A DNA stretch of 64,000 nt, from NCBI GenBank assembly GCA_964564415.1, contig CAZMAV010000010.1, forward strand, positions 1 to 64,000. Reading direction: 5' to 3'. The stretch comes from JALEFZ01 sp964564415 (GTDB lineage: Bacteria; Bacteroidota; Bacteroidia; J057). Position numbers and translations under genes: made by a program. Under the pieces are notes generated by a model. It saw nothing but the letters and a program-made list of their open reading frames with translations, was not told the origin of the DNA and ran no database searches. Below are positions 32,631-41,823 of this stretch, in pieces; within the stretch, counting starts at the first letter, position 1; every line of letters starts with the position of its first letter.

Positions 32631-34430
32631 ATGGATACAGTATCAAACAAGCGCTCAATCAAAGGTGGCGAATTCCTGATTCGCGAGACCGAGGCGCAAG
32701 AAATCTTCATCCCCGAGGAGTTTTCTGAAGAACAAAAAATGATGGCCCAGGCCTGCCAGGACTTTATCGATGCCGAAATCATGCCCAACCTGGACCGCAT
32801 CGACAAGCTGGAAGAAGGCTTGGTTCCCTCCATCCTTGAAAAAGCCGGCGAACTCGGCCTCCTAGGCGTTACCGTACCCGAAGAATACGGGGGCCTTGGC
32901 ATGAGCTTCAATACCTCCATGCTCATGGCTGACATCATCGGTTCGACAGGTGCCTTTTCTACTACCTATGGAGCCCACACCGGAATCGGTACCCTGCCGA
33001 TTCAATATTATGGAACCGAAGCCCAGAAAGCCAAGTATCTTCCCAAACTCGCCACGGGTGAATGGAAAGCTTCCTACTGCCTCACCGAACCCGACGCAGG
33101 TTCTGACGCCAACAGCGGCAAGACCAAGGCTGTCCTGAATGAAGAAGGAACACACTACCTTATTTCAGGCCAAAAGATGTGGATCTCCAATGCAGGATTT
33201 GCAGATATATTCATCGTATTTGCCAAAATCGAGGACGACAAGAACCTGTCTGCCTTTATCGTAGAAAAAGACTTTGGAGGCATCACAATGGGCGACGAAG
33301 AGCAGAAGCTGGGTATCAAAGGCTCTTCCACCCGTCAGGTATTTTTTGACAAATGTCCAGTGCCGGTAGAAAATATGCTTTCGGATAGGCAGATGGGCTT
33401 TAAAATCGCTGTCAACATCCTCAACATTGGTCGCGTAAAGCTGGGTTGTGGTGTGATCGGAGGTTGTAAGGAGGTCATCAACCAAGCTACCAAGTACGCT
33501 GTCGAGCGAAAGCAGTTTGGCCAGAGCATCGCCGAATTTGGTGCGATCAAGCACAAGCTCGCCGAAATGGCGATCAGAACCTTTGCCATTGAGTCGGCTT
33601 CTTATCGCTCAGGCCAGGATATTGAGGATCAGATACACGCCTTGCAGAGCAATGGGATGGAAAAAGCAGAAGCCCAGCTCAAAGGAGTGGAGCAGTTTGC
33701 CATCGAAGCTGCCATCATCAAGGTTCATGGATCTGAAGCCCTGGATTATATTGTAGATGAAGGGGTCCAAATTTACGGAGGTATGGGCTTTTCTGCTGAT
33801 GCTCCTATGGAGCGTGCCTACAGAGATGCCCGCATCACCCGGATTTATGAGGGTACCAATGAAATCAACCGCATGCTCTTGGTAGGCATGATTCTGAAGC
33901 GTGCCATGAAGGGTGAGCTCGACTTACTCGGTCCCGCCATGGCAGTAGCTGAAGAGATGACCTCATTGCCCGACATGAGCCAGCCTGACAGCGAACTTTT
34001 TGCCCGGGAAAAGCGCACCCTGGCCAACCTCAAGAAGGCCATTCTTCTTATCGCCGGTAAGGCAGCCCAGGACCTCGGTCCCAAGCTCAACGATGAGCAG
34101 GAATTGTTGATCAACATTGCTGATATGGTCATTGAGGTGTACGCAGCTGAATCTACACTCCTCCGCGCTGAGAAGCTCGCCGCCATCCACGGAGAGGGTG
34201 AAGTTGCCAGCCAGGTTAAAATGGCTCAGGTCTACCTCTACGAAACTGTGGACAAGACCTGGAAGTCCGGAAAGGAAGCCATCGCCAATTTTGTCAGGGA
34301 AGATGAGCAAAACGTCGTACTGATGGGACTCAAGCGTTTTACCAAAGCTCCTTTGGTAAATACCAAAAAGCTCCGTCGGGAAATTGCCGATGTCATGATA
34401 GAGAAAGAAGCCTACGCTTTTTCCTACTAG
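32631..34430 (+). CDS. Acyl-CoA dehydrogenase (long form)
   Basis: A 599-residue flavoprotein that dehydrogenates fatty acyl-CoA at the alpha-beta bond, passing electrons to ETF. The standard core includes FAD/substrate loops ASYCLTEPDAGSDANS (about residues 146-161), KMWISNAGFADIF (about 182-194) and RKQFGQSIAEFGAIKHKLAEMA (about 289-310). IYEGTNEINRMLLVG (about 405-419) carries the catalytic Glu. An extra C-terminal domain of about 170 residues, as in the VLCAD-like branch, explains the length. Substrate chain length cannot be read from sequence. A strong terminator follows, so it is monocistronic. Inverted repeats upstream suggest regulation. Confidence 0.92.
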   Translation: MDTVSNKRSIKGGEFLIRETEAQEIFIPEEFSEEQKMMAQACQDFIDAEIMPNLDRIDKLEEGLVPSILEKAGELGLLGVTVPEEYGGLGMSFNTSMLMADIIGSTGAFSTTYGAHTGIGTLPIQYYGTEAQKAKYLPKLATGEWKASYCLTEPDAGSDANSGKTKAVLNEEGTHYLISGQKMWISNAGFADIFIVFAKIEDDKNLSAFIVEKDFGGITMGDEEQKLGIKGSSTRQVFFDKCPVPVENMLSDRQMGFKIAVNILNIGRVKLGCGVIGGCKEVINQATKYAVERKQFGQSIAEFGAIKHKLAEMAIRTFAIESASYRSGQDIEDQIHALQSNGMEKAEAQLKGVEQFAIEAAIIKVHGSEALDYIVDEGVQIYGGMGFSADAPMERAYRDARITRIYEGTNEINRMLLVGMILKRAMKGELDLLGPAMAVAEEMTSLPDMSQPDSELFAREKRTLANLKKAILLIAGKAAQDLGPKLNDEQELLINIADMVIEVYAAESTLLRAEKLAAIHGEGEVASQVKMAQVYLYETVDKTWKSGKEAIANFVREDEQNVVLMGLKRFTKAPLVNTKKLRREIADVMIEKEAYAFSY

Positions 34431-34460
34431 AATCAGCAAAGAGCAATAGAAGAATATGGG

Positions 34461-34492
34461 GTGCCGATCCAAGAGGATTGGCACTTTTTTAT
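34461..34492 (+). terminator. Intrinsic terminator of the acyl-CoA dehydrogenase gene
   Basis: GTGCCGATCC (34461-34470) pairs with GGATTGGCAC (34475-34484) around AAGA, followed by TTTTTT. It has a 10-bp stem with one G-T pair, 30 bp after the stop codon. Confidence 0.85.
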
Positions 34493-35078
34493 TTTAAAAA
34501 TGTAAGAAACGGTCTGTAAAGATTGGCTTTTTGCGCAATTGAATCCGGTCCTGCAGAAAATGGGGCAGGGATTGTATAGAAATTTCTACAGGTTTTGAGG
34601 CAGAATTTGAAATTTTAAATAAAAAAGCTGGCCCAAAAATCAAAAAATGACAACCCAGGTAAAAATCTAACGTATCTCCTTTTCGGCTTTGATCGGAAAA
34701 CTACCTTGTGATAGGGAAGTAGTTCCGAAACTTGTATGCAAGTGGGGAGTTTTTTTCACCAGCTTAGGAGTTGAAAATGCCGGTTAGGATTAAAATCAAT
34801 GGGAATCGAATATTTCCTTTTGATATTTAGTCTCCTGATGTGGAATAAATTGACAAACGTTCTCCACTGACATTCGTAACCTTGTCCATGGCTTATGTCA
34901 TTGGTCAAGCAAAGTTTACAAGTCTTCATGTGGCGGAGAGAATTTACATACCTTCGCCTTTGAAAAATAAATACCCAAAAGCGTCTTAAAAAGTAGGAAC
35001 AATTGTTGACTTTTGAGACGTAGCGTTCTTTGGATCATGCAGCCTATCGGCTGTATATGTTGGATTAAATACATCAGT
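34493..35078. other. AT-rich intergenic region with one hairpin
   Basis: No plausible gene is seen in this region of nearly 600 bp. A hairpin at 34693-34728 pairs AACTAC/GTAGTT and TCGG/CCGA with a two-base bulge, and TTTTTTT follows 22 bp later (34751-34757). A small RNA or a second terminator is possible but unproven. The DNA near 35013-35078 is in frame with the next gene but is not signal-peptide-like, so it is treated as leader. Confidence 0.4.
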
Positions 35079-35669
35079 ATGAAAAAAGTCCTATTGAGTG
35101 GAGTTGCCGCTTCCATGCTGCTGCTTTTGGCAGCCTGTAAAAATACAGATGGGCTCGGTGATATCCTCGATAGTACCCAACGTACCCTTGCGGGAGCTCG
35201 ACGAGTCAACGGAACCAACCTGAAGGTTCAGCAGGCTCATATGAGAACCATCGACCCCTTTGAAATTGACATCATCCCCACTAGTCGTCCTGTCCCGGAT
35301 GGTGTCCCACTGAGCAGCATATTTGGGATGAGAAAGCATCCCATCCTCAAAGTGGAAAAGATGCATGCGGGAATCGATTTTCCAGCACCTACGGGTACTC
35401 CGGTAATGGCGACAGCCACAGGTCGGGTCAATAAGCTGGTACAGGGAAACGACAGTAGCTCCTACGGTAATCACATCGTCCTAGAGCACGACGAAATCTT
35501 CTGTACCCTCTATGCCCACCTATCCAAAGTGGCCGTAAAACCCGGACAAATCGTGGAAGAGGGTGACACCATCGGTTTTGTAGGAAGTACAGGCCGTAGT
35601 ACCAACCCCCACCTTCACTATGAAGTGATCCGCGATGGACTCCGCGTCGACCCGGAAGATTTCTTGTAG
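35079..35669 (+). CDS. M23-family metallopeptidase lipoprotein (LytM-like)
   Basis: A 196-residue protein beginning MKKVLLSGVAASM with lipobox LLAAC (Cys near residue 20). After a short linker the peptidase M23 domain starts at FGMRKHPILKVEKMHAGIDF. The first His and Asp ligands are in MHAGIDF, and the HxH pair in NPHLHYEV near the C-terminus. GNHIVLEHDE and YAHLSKVAV complete the fold. Such enzymes cut peptidoglycan cross-bridges, usually Gly-Gly or DD-linkages. The ligand set is complete, so activity is likely. The ATG at 35079 is used, because an upstream in-frame ATG adds a non-signal sequence. Confidence 0.88.
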   Translation: MKKVLLSGVAASMLLLLAACKNTDGLGDILDSTQRTLAGARRVNGTNLKVQQAHMRTIDPFEIDIIPTSRPVPDGVPLSSIFGMRKHPILKVEKMHAGIDFPAPTGTPVMATATGRVNKLVQGNDSSSYGNHIVLEHDEIFCTLYAHLSKVAVKPGQIVEEGDTIGFVGSTGRSTNPHLHYEVIRDGLRVDPEDFL

Positions 35670-35682
35670 TTCCATGTTTCAC

Positions 35683-35730
35683 AAAAAAAGAGAGGCTACT
35701 TCAATCAAGAAGCGGCCTCTTTTTTCTTTT
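35683..35730. terminator. Bidirectional intrinsic terminator
   Basis: AGAGGC (35691-35696) pairs with GCCTCT (35715-35720) and is flanked by an A-run on the left and T-run on the right. It can terminate both the M23 gene and the convergent lipoprotein gene. Confidence 0.8.
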
Positions 35731-35744
35731 TAAAGGGGAAGATA

Positions 35745-36350
35745 TTAGTAGGCAATCCTATCTTTTTCCTCTTCCTTCTTTTCAACTTGTATGTCTACCT
35801 TCCCTTCCTTCTCCATTTCCTCTCCTATTTCCTCCATTTTCTTGGCCCAGTCTTCGAGGGCATTCATGATATTGTCCAGCGAACCGTCCTTTTTTAGTTT
35901 CTGTATAAATTCTTTGCCCAAAGACTCAAATTGAGGAGCCATGGCTTCCAGCTCAGGCATGATCTCACGGTTAAATTCTTCACCCAAGGCTCGAAGAAGG
36001 TCAGCAGTTTCCTCCATGATTTCTCCATATTCCCGGTCGTATTCTTCAGAATTTACCTCCAGGTGATCCGCCATCCGATCCGTAGCCTGAAGGGAAGTAT
36101 AAGTCATCAACTGAGTTGCCAAATGAACTTTCTCCTCCCTGCTTAGGTTTTCCTCAACCGCTTCAAAATCATTTTCGAGAAGTCGCTCAAATTCTTTGTT
36201 TTTCCTCTCCCAATCCTTGTCGTCGTATTTTTCGTGTTTCTTTTCAACGTCTTCCACAAAATGGTCTACCTCGGAGATAAAAACCTCTTTCTCACTGGTA
36301 CAGGAGGTCAGGAGAATGAGCAGAGCAAGGACAAATAGATTGATCTTCAT
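35745..36350 (-). CDS. Helical Glu/Lys-rich lipoprotein
   Basis: About 201 residues: MKINLFVLALLILLTSC gives a lipoprotein signal. The mature protein is almost all charged helix (VDHFVEDVEKKHEKYDD, EYDREYGEIMEETADLL, WAKKMEEIGEEMEKEG), likely coiled coil. It resembles small Bacteroidota lipoproteins of unknown function annotated under the DUF6565-like group, though I am not certain of the family. The start at 36350 is used rather than an ATG eight codons upstream because it directly begins the signal. A structural or chaperone-like role is only speculation. Confidence 0.65.
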   Translation of the reverse strand: MKINLFVLALLILLTSCTSEKEVFISEVDHFVEDVEKKHEKYDDKDWERKNKEFERLLENDFEAVEENLSREEKVHLATQLMTYTSLQATDRMADHLEVNSEEYDREYGEIMEETADLLRALGEEFNREIMPELEAMAPQFESLGKEFIQKLKKDGSLDNIMNALEDWAKKMEEIGEEMEKEGKVDIQVEKKEEEKDRIAY

Positions 36351-36623
36351 CTTGGTTCTAAAGTTTGGTAACAATTGCTTTTTAAAGCGTAATTCGATAC
36401 AGACTTGATTTTTTTATTCTTAATTAAAGACGAGAAAAATGAATAGGGGTTGTTTTTTTGACCTAGAACCCCTCGAAAGCTGGTCTTTTCCTGGTCTTGG
36501 CTAAACCCGGACATACGCCAGGCCGGAATTTCTGCTTTAATTAGGAATAAAACGACCCTTAAGTATTGGGGGATTGAAAAATAGTACGGTAATTAGCCAT
36601 ACTCAATCAATATCTGTTTTCCT

Positions 36624-37817
36624 ATGTCATACTCCGAACTGATCAGCTCACTGGCACCCTCTGCTACCCTTGCCATTTCTCAAAAAGTACGCGATCTCAA
36701 GGCTCAGGGTCGGGATGTCATCGGTCTTACCCTGGGAGAGCCGGACATGGATACCCCCCTCCACATTCGGGAGGCGGCAAAAAAAGCCCTCGATGAAGGT
36801 TACACCCATTACCCTCCCGTACCCGGCTATCCGGAGCTGAAGCAGGCCATTGTCAATAAGCTAAAAAGAGACAATGGACTGGATTATAGGCCCTCTCAAA
36901 TCGTAGTATCCACAGGAGCCAAGCAATCTCTCTACAATGTGGCTCAGGCCCTTCTAAATCCCTCTGACGGAGCCCTTCTGATCGCTCCTTATTGGGTTTC
37001 CTATGCCGCAATGGTTCATCTGGCTCGGGCTCAGATGCAACTGGTGATTACCGATATTGACCACCATTACAAGATTACTCCTGAGCAACTGGACGATGCG
37101 ATGCAGCCCAACACCCGCCTGGTTTTTTTGACTACTCCTTCCAACCCGACGGGTTCTATGTACAGCAAGGAAGAACTGCTTGCCCTGGTCGAGGTACTTG
37201 AAAAATATCCTTATGCCTACATCATTTCTGATGAAATATATGAGCACATCACCTTTGGCCCCGACCATGTGAGCCTGGGTAGTTTTGAGAGCATCTTTGA
37301 TCGGGTGATTACGGTCAACGGTTTTTCTAAAGGCTTTGCCATGACCGGGTGGCGCCTGGGTTACATCGCCGCTCCCGAAGGAATCGCAAAGATGTGTACA
37401 AAGGTGCAGGGACAAATCACCTCGGGAGCCAATTCTTTTGCTCAAATGGGAGCCATAGCAGCTCTAAGCCAGAGCCTTCAACCTACTTTCGAGATGAGGG
37501 ACCAGTTTAGGGATCGGAGAGACAAGGTCTATGACAAACTCAGGGCCATTGATGGGCTAAGGGTCAATCTCCCCGATGGGGCTTTTTACTTTTACCCGGA
37601 CTTTGGAGAGTTTCTCGGCAGGATCTCTCCCCATGGTCAGCGGATGGAAAGCATCGACGATCTGTGCTTATATCTGATCGACGAAGTGGGCCTGGCCTTG
37701 GTCCCGGGATCGGCCTTTGGTACAGAGACCCACGCCAGAATCAGTTATGCCTATGCTATGGATCAGTTGAACGATGCCTTGGAGCGTCTTAAGGGTGGGC
37801 TCGAACTGCTTTCCTAA
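36624..37817 (+). CDS. Fold-type I aspartate/prephenate-type aminotransferase
   Basis: A 397-residue PLP enzyme. It shows LTLGEPDMDTP (about residues 35-45), the Schiff-base Lys in NGFSKGFAMTGWRLGY (about 233-248, Lys 237), the PLP-phosphate region VVSTGAKQSLYN, TPSNPTGSMYSKEEL (Asn-binding, about 172-186) and ISDEIYEHITF (about 202-212). It closely follows class Ib aspartate aminotransferases, some of which also accept prephenate. It is preceded by no partner genes and likely serves amino-acid nitrogen metabolism. Confidence 0.9.
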   Translation: MSYSELISSLAPSATLAISQKVRDLKAQGRDVIGLTLGEPDMDTPLHIREAAKKALDEGYTHYPPVPGYPELKQAIVNKLKRDNGLDYRPSQIVVSTGAKQSLYNVAQALLNPSDGALLIAPYWVSYAAMVHLARAQMQLVITDIDHHYKITPEQLDDAMQPNTRLVFLTTPSNPTGSMYSKEELLALVEVLEKYPYAYIISDEIYEHITFGPDHVSLGSFESIFDRVITVNGFSKGFAMTGWRLGYIAAPEGIAKMCTKVQGQITSGANSFAQMGAIAALSQSLQPTFEMRDQFRDRRDKVYDKLRAIDGLRVNLPDGAFYFYPDFGEFLGRISPHGQRMESIDDLCLYLIDEVGLALVPGSAFGTETHARISYAYAMDQLNDALERLKGGLELLS

Positions 37818-38062
37818 GGTGCTTGTTCCAAATTTCGGATGGCCGAAAATCGTGGATCATGTAATTTTATTTTTATCTTTATATGAACACTTTAATATTG
37901 TATCATCTCAAGTAAAAGGTGATCAGCAACATCCAGTCATATTTTATTCCATCCATGCAATTCCATCGCTACAAGCTCCTTGCGTTTTTGGCCTTCCAGG
38001 GTTCAAATGCAAGTCTGCCCCATGAGGAGCTAAGGTGAGTCATGGCGCTGTGAATTGATACC

Positions 38063-39736
38063 ATGCCTAATTACATGCGACACCTAATCATTATCCTACT
38101 TACTTTTTCTTTGCTATGTCTTGGCGGTTGTGCTTCTGTCTTCAATGGAAGATATCAGGAGGTTCAGTATCAAAAATCAAATGATACAGAAATCTTCCTA
38201 GATGGAGAACAAGTTGAGTTTAGTGGGAATAGAGCCACGATAGAGATGCCCAGAGACGGACTCGCCCATCAGATGAGAATAGAAAAGCAGGGCTACAAAC
38301 CGATTTTTACGGTTATTGGACAGAATAAGGCCGATGGTAAAGTATGGCTGGCTCCTTTGATCAACGCAGGTATTGGAGCTGCGATCGTGCTGGCTCCCTC
38401 ATGGCTGTCTGCGAGTGATCGCCTAATCACGTGGCTAGGTTGGGAGGTCATCACGGGACTGCCTATCCTTTTTATCATGGGGAAAGACCTGACAAGCAAA
38501 AAGGGAAATAACTACAAAGAGGTAATTAACCTTCCTGCACCGAATCAACCTCTTATGACAAGGACGGAGGAGAAAAAGTACCTCTTTTCTCAGGCCATGA
38601 AGGTAAACCTCTCTGCTGAAGACCTTGAAATTTATACCAATGTATCCATGACCCTCGATACCCTAAATGGAGAAATATCAAAGCGAGCGCTCAGGAGATT
38701 AGAAAGAAATAGACCCCTGACCCTCAATCAGGAACAGATTACCATCGAAAATACAGTTTTCACCGATGCTGTTAATCAGCACCTCTTTAATACGGGTTTC
38801 ATGGATACGGCCAAGACCCTTATCAAGGTGCAGGGAAATACCAATTATATCAATGGGGAATTGTCCAGGATATCCTACTTCGAAAATCGCTTTAAGGCAC
38901 CGGGCAGCAACAATTCCTACCTACAGGCCGAGGTGGATGTGACATGGTCCATTACCAGTGTATATGGGGAAACCCTTTACTCAGGTAAGATAAAGGGTGC
39001 TTCAGGGGCCTTTGCCCTAAGGTTCTTGGAAGAAGGTCAGCAAGTGACTGTGCCGGTAGCTGATGCGGTTCAGGCTTCACTCATAGAATTTTTGAACGAA
39101 ATCGAAGATAAAGGAATGCTGGATCGGGAAAATCCTCAGACCCTAGATGAACCCCTTCTCACCCTCAACCTGCCAACTGCCTCTCCGGGAGAGCTCTCGG
39201 AGGCAATAGACGCGACTGTTACGGTAAAGGTCGATGAAGGACATGGAAGCGGATTTTTTGTATCCCCTGATGGATTCGCCTTGACCAATTACCACGTGGT
39301 GGCCAATTCTGAGAAAATTGAACTGTTGACCAAAGACGGGAAGATGGTGGATGCCTTTGTAATTCGCAAGGATCGGAGGCATGACGTAGCCCTTCTGAAA
39401 GCCGATATTCAGCCTTCTCAATCCTTTGTATTGCCCACATTTCCCCGCTATAAAGTAGGGGAATCCATTTTTACCATTGGTACACCCAGGTCCATCGAAT
39501 TGGGACAGACCCTCAGCAAGGGGATTATCTCGGGCAAGCGAATTGCCGAAGATATAGAACTGCTCCAAACAGACGCCAGCATTAACCTTGGAAATAGTGG
39601 AGGTCCTATTGTCAGCGAAAATGGCGAATTGCTCGGCCTGGTCAATTCAAAATTGGTGGGAGTGGGGGTAGAGGGAATCGCCTTTGGCATTCCAGCCTAC
39701 TTACTCATGGATTATCTTCGACTCAAGTACCAATAG
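38063..39736 (+). CDS. Trypsin-like serine protease lipoprotein with N-terminal PEGA-like region
   Basis: A 557-residue protein. MRHLIIILLTFSLLCLGGC gives a lipoprotein signal. Residues about 30-110 resemble a PEGA-type surface-layer region (SVFNGRYQEVQ... and LDGEQVEFSGN), then a hydrophobic hairpin (PLINAGIGAAIVLAPSWL). A middle helical/beta region follows, then a trypsin-like protease domain from about 385. The catalytic triad is His in LTNYHVVAN (about 409), Asp in RRHDVALLKA (about 439) and Ser in LGNSGGPIVS (about 510). No PDZ domain follows, unlike DegP or HtrA. Start may also be the second Met four codons on. It is preceded by a 245-bp leader with a small TTTCGG/CCGAAA hairpin. Target unknown. 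Confidence 0.85.
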   Translation: MPNYMRHLIIILLTFSLLCLGGCASVFNGRYQEVQYQKSNDTEIFLDGEQVEFSGNRATIEMPRDGLAHQMRIEKQGYKPIFTVIGQNKADGKVWLAPLINAGIGAAIVLAPSWLSASDRLITWLGWEVITGLPILFIMGKDLTSKKGNNYKEVINLPAPNQPLMTRTEEKKYLFSQAMKVNLSAEDLEIYTNVSMTLDTLNGEISKRALRRLERNRPLTLNQEQITIENTVFTDAVNQHLFNTGFMDTAKTLIKVQGNTNYINGELSRISYFENRFKAPGSNNSYLQAEVDVTWSITSVYGETLYSGKIKGASGAFALRFLEEGQQVTVPVADAVQASLIEFLNEIEDKGMLDRENPQTLDEPLLTLNLPTASPGELSEAIDATVTVKVDEGHGSGFFVSPDGFALTNYHVVANSEKIELLTKDGKMVDAFVIRKDRRHDVALLKADIQPSQSFVLPTFPRYKVGESIFTIGTPRSIELGQTLSKGIISGKRIAEDIELLQTDASINLGNSGGPIVSENGELLGLVNSKLVGVGVEGIAFGIPAYLLMDYLRLKYQ

Positions 39737-39868
39737 GAAGATTTCCGATTAGCTTTTGCATAGAACCGGCTTATAATCAAACAGGAGTACCGCAAAGGCT
39801 GTTGTAGGTGTATAGTCTGGTCTGTAGTCTAGCCTGGGCTTTTGACAAACATTTTTGATTAGATCAAT

Positions 39869-40783
39869 ATGACTGAGACGAAGACCTCCCTGGATGAAAT
39901 CGTAGGCTTTTTTAAAGCCTTGCAGGACGATATCTGCCGTGGGCTGGAAAGCCTGGATGGGAAGGCGAGTTTCGAACAGGATTTGTGGGAGCGTCCAGAG
40001 GGTGGAGGAGGAAGGACCCGCCTGATCCAGGATGGAGGAGTATTTGAAAAGGGAGGGGTAAACTTCTCTCATGTATATGGTCCTATGCCACAGCGGATCA
40101 GCCAGGCACTCAAACTGCCGGAGGAAGTAGACTTTTATGCCACTGGGGTATCTATTGTCATACATCCCCGAAACCCACGGGTTCCCATCATTCACATGAA
40201 TGTCCGCTACTTCGAGACCTCCGATGGGACACACTGGTTTGGAGGGGGAATAGACCTGACACCAATTTATGTGATCAGGAAGGATGCTGTCTTTTTCCAC
40301 GAAAAAATGAGGGAAGTTTGTGATCGATTTGATCCCGACCATTATCCCAAATTCAAAAAATGGGCGGATGATTACTTCTTCATCAAGCACAGGAATGAAA
40401 GTCGGGGCATCGGGGGAATCTTTTTCGACCACCTGAAGGCTGAAGAGGATGAAAAGAAGGCGGAGAACTTCGATTTTGTAAAAGCTGTTGGGCAGAGCTT
40501 TTTACCCACCTATCGAGAGTTGGTCGAGCGGCATCGGGATGAGCCATTTACTGAGGCCCATAAAGAATGGCAGATGCTGAGGCGGTCTCGCTATGTAGAG
40601 TTTAACCTGGTCTGGGACAAGGGGACCAAGTTTGGCCTGGATACCGGGGGACGTACAGAATCCATCCTGATGTCCATGCCTCCCATCGCCAAATGGGCCT
40701 ACGACCATCAGCCCCAAGCCGGGAGTGAGGAAGCTTACACCCAGGACCAACTCAGAGCCCAGGATTGGCTGGAAGAGGGCTAG
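39869..40783 (+). CDS. hemF: Oxygen-dependent coproporphyrinogen III oxidase
   Basis: A 304-residue HemF: HPRNPRVPIIHMNVRYFET (about residues 97-115), HWFGGGIDLTPIYV (about 122-135), ESRGIGGIFFDHL (about 175-187), YVEFNLVWDKGTKFGLDTGG (about 242-261) and RTESILMSMPP. It converts coproporphyrinogen III to protoporphyrinogen IX using O2, indicating aerobic haem biosynthesis. The length is normal. Other haem genes are not seen nearby. Confidence 0.94.
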   Translation: MTETKTSLDEIVGFFKALQDDICRGLESLDGKASFEQDLWERPEGGGGRTRLIQDGGVFEKGGVNFSHVYGPMPQRISQALKLPEEVDFYATGVSIVIHPRNPRVPIIHMNVRYFETSDGTHWFGGGIDLTPIYVIRKDAVFFHEKMREVCDRFDPDHYPKFKKWADDYFFIKHRNESRGIGGIFFDHLKAEEDEKKAENFDFVKAVGQSFLPTYRELVERHRDEPFTEAHKEWQMLRRSRYVEFNLVWDKGTKFGLDTGGRTESILMSMPPIAKWAYDHQPQAGSEEAYTQDQLRAQDWLEEG

Positions 40784-40857
40784 ACTTATCCACTTATCCA
40801 CATCGACCTCCCTCAACTTGAGCCCAAAATTATTTGTATCATGGAAAATAAAGAGAA

Positions 40858-41370
40858 ATGGTATCGATGGAGGAAGGCATTACGGCAAAGACATATTACG
40901 ATACTCCGATTGGGACGGTGGAGATCAAGGCTTCCGACCTCGGAGTGAGGAGTCTTTGTTTCATCGATTATCCCACCTACGAACAGAATCCCACCCAGGA
41001 GGTTCTCCTGCAGACCCTCGAACAATTAGATGAATACTTTGCTGGTCAACGGACCCGTTTCAATGTATTTCTGGACTTTCAGGGTACAGAATTTCAGCGA
41101 AGGGTATGGAGGGAACTGATGGAGATCCCGCTGGGAGGTACCCGCACCTATCTCGAAGTAGCCAAAGAAATACGGTCTCCCCATGCGGTAAGGGCAGTGG
41201 GGCATGCCTGTGGGTCCAACAAACTTTGGCTTTTGGTTCCCTGTCACCGGGTCATTGGCAGCGACGGCAAACTGACGGGCTATGCAGGTGGTCTTAAGAG
41301 AAAGAGATGGCTCTTGCAGCACGAGTGGGGCCTCCTTTATGGGCAGCAAAAGACCTTGTTTGAAAGCTAA
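40858..41370 (+). CDS. ogt: Methylated-DNA--protein-cysteine methyltransferase (Ogt-type)
   Basis: A 170-residue O6-alkylguanine DNA alkyltransferase. The active site is VPCHRVIGSDGK, with the acceptor Cys near residue 128. Family blocks precede it (GTRTYLEVAKEI and AVRAVGHACGSN) and the DNA-binding GYAGGLKRKRWLLQHE follows. It directly repairs alkylated guanine and thymine by a single-turnover reaction. There is no Ada-type AraC domain. The first Met of MVSMEEGITAKTYYD is used; the second Met (three codons later) is an alternative. Confidence 0.93.
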   Translation: MVSMEEGITAKTYYDTPIGTVEIKASDLGVRSLCFIDYPTYEQNPTQEVLLQTLEQLDEYFAGQRTRFNVFLDFQGTEFQRRVWRELMEIPLGGTRTYLEVAKEIRSPHAVRAVGHACGSNKLWLLVPCHRVIGSDGKLTGYAGGLKRKRWLLQHEWGLLYGQQKTLFES

Positions 41371-41443
41371 GGGGCTACTTTGTCCGATATCCTACCCTTG
41401 AATCCCTCCATTTTTATTAAATTGCTCCTATTATTACCGTAAA

Positions 41444-41758
41444 ATGGAGCCAGTCAATAAAAACGGCATAAGAAAAGACAAGGATAAGCTGAAGCGGATT
41501 GCCAACCTGATGAAGACCATTGGGCATCCCTCCCGTCTGGCCATCATAGATCTACTACTCGAAAAGGGTAAGCTGCCCGTCAAGGAAATTCATACGGCTG
41601 TTCAGATTTCCCAGTCCAATGCCTCTCAGCATCTCAAAGCCCTTGAAAATCTCAATGTCCTTCACTCAGAAAGGATAGGAAAGAATATTTGCTACAGCAT
41701 AGACAAAATGCCAGTTCGCCATTTACTTCAATGCATGAACGACTGCGACGAGTGTTGA
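41444..41758 (+). CDS. ArsR/SmtB-family transcriptional regulator
   Basis: A 104-residue winged-helix protein: ANLMKTIGHPSRLAIIDLLLEKGKLPVKEIHTAV, then the recognition helix SQSNASQHLKALENLNVLHSERIGKNICYSI. C-terminal cysteines appear as LQCMNDCDEC. Many ArsR proteins dissociate from DNA when metal or a thiol ligand binds; the C-terminal Cys cluster could be such a site, though the usual alpha-3 CVC motif is absent. It stands alone between ogt and the convergent deacetylase operon, so its target is not obvious. Confidence 0.8.
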   Translation: MEPVNKNGIRKDKDKLKRIANLMKTIGHPSRLAIIDLLLEKGKLPVKEIHTAVQISQSNASQHLKALENLNVLHSERIGKNICYSIDKMPVRHLLQCMNDCDEC

Positions 41759-41773
41759 GTCCATAACATGAAA

Positions 41774-41793
41774 AAGGCAGGAAAGCAAGCCTT
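41774..41793 (-). terminator. Short hairpin after the deacetylase operon
   Basis: AAGGC (41774-41778) and GCCTT (41789-41793) form a 5-bp stem; on the minus strand TTTTT follows. It is a weak intrinsic terminator for the 41.8-45.2 kb operon. Confidence 0.45.
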
Positions 41794-41823
41794 CCCACCT
41801 CTACATATTTGCTATATCGATTT

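Noticed and set aside
39749..40432. 227-codon minus-strand frame antisense to hemF
   Set aside because: HemF motifs on the plus strand are complete; the antisense product is not protein-like in composition.
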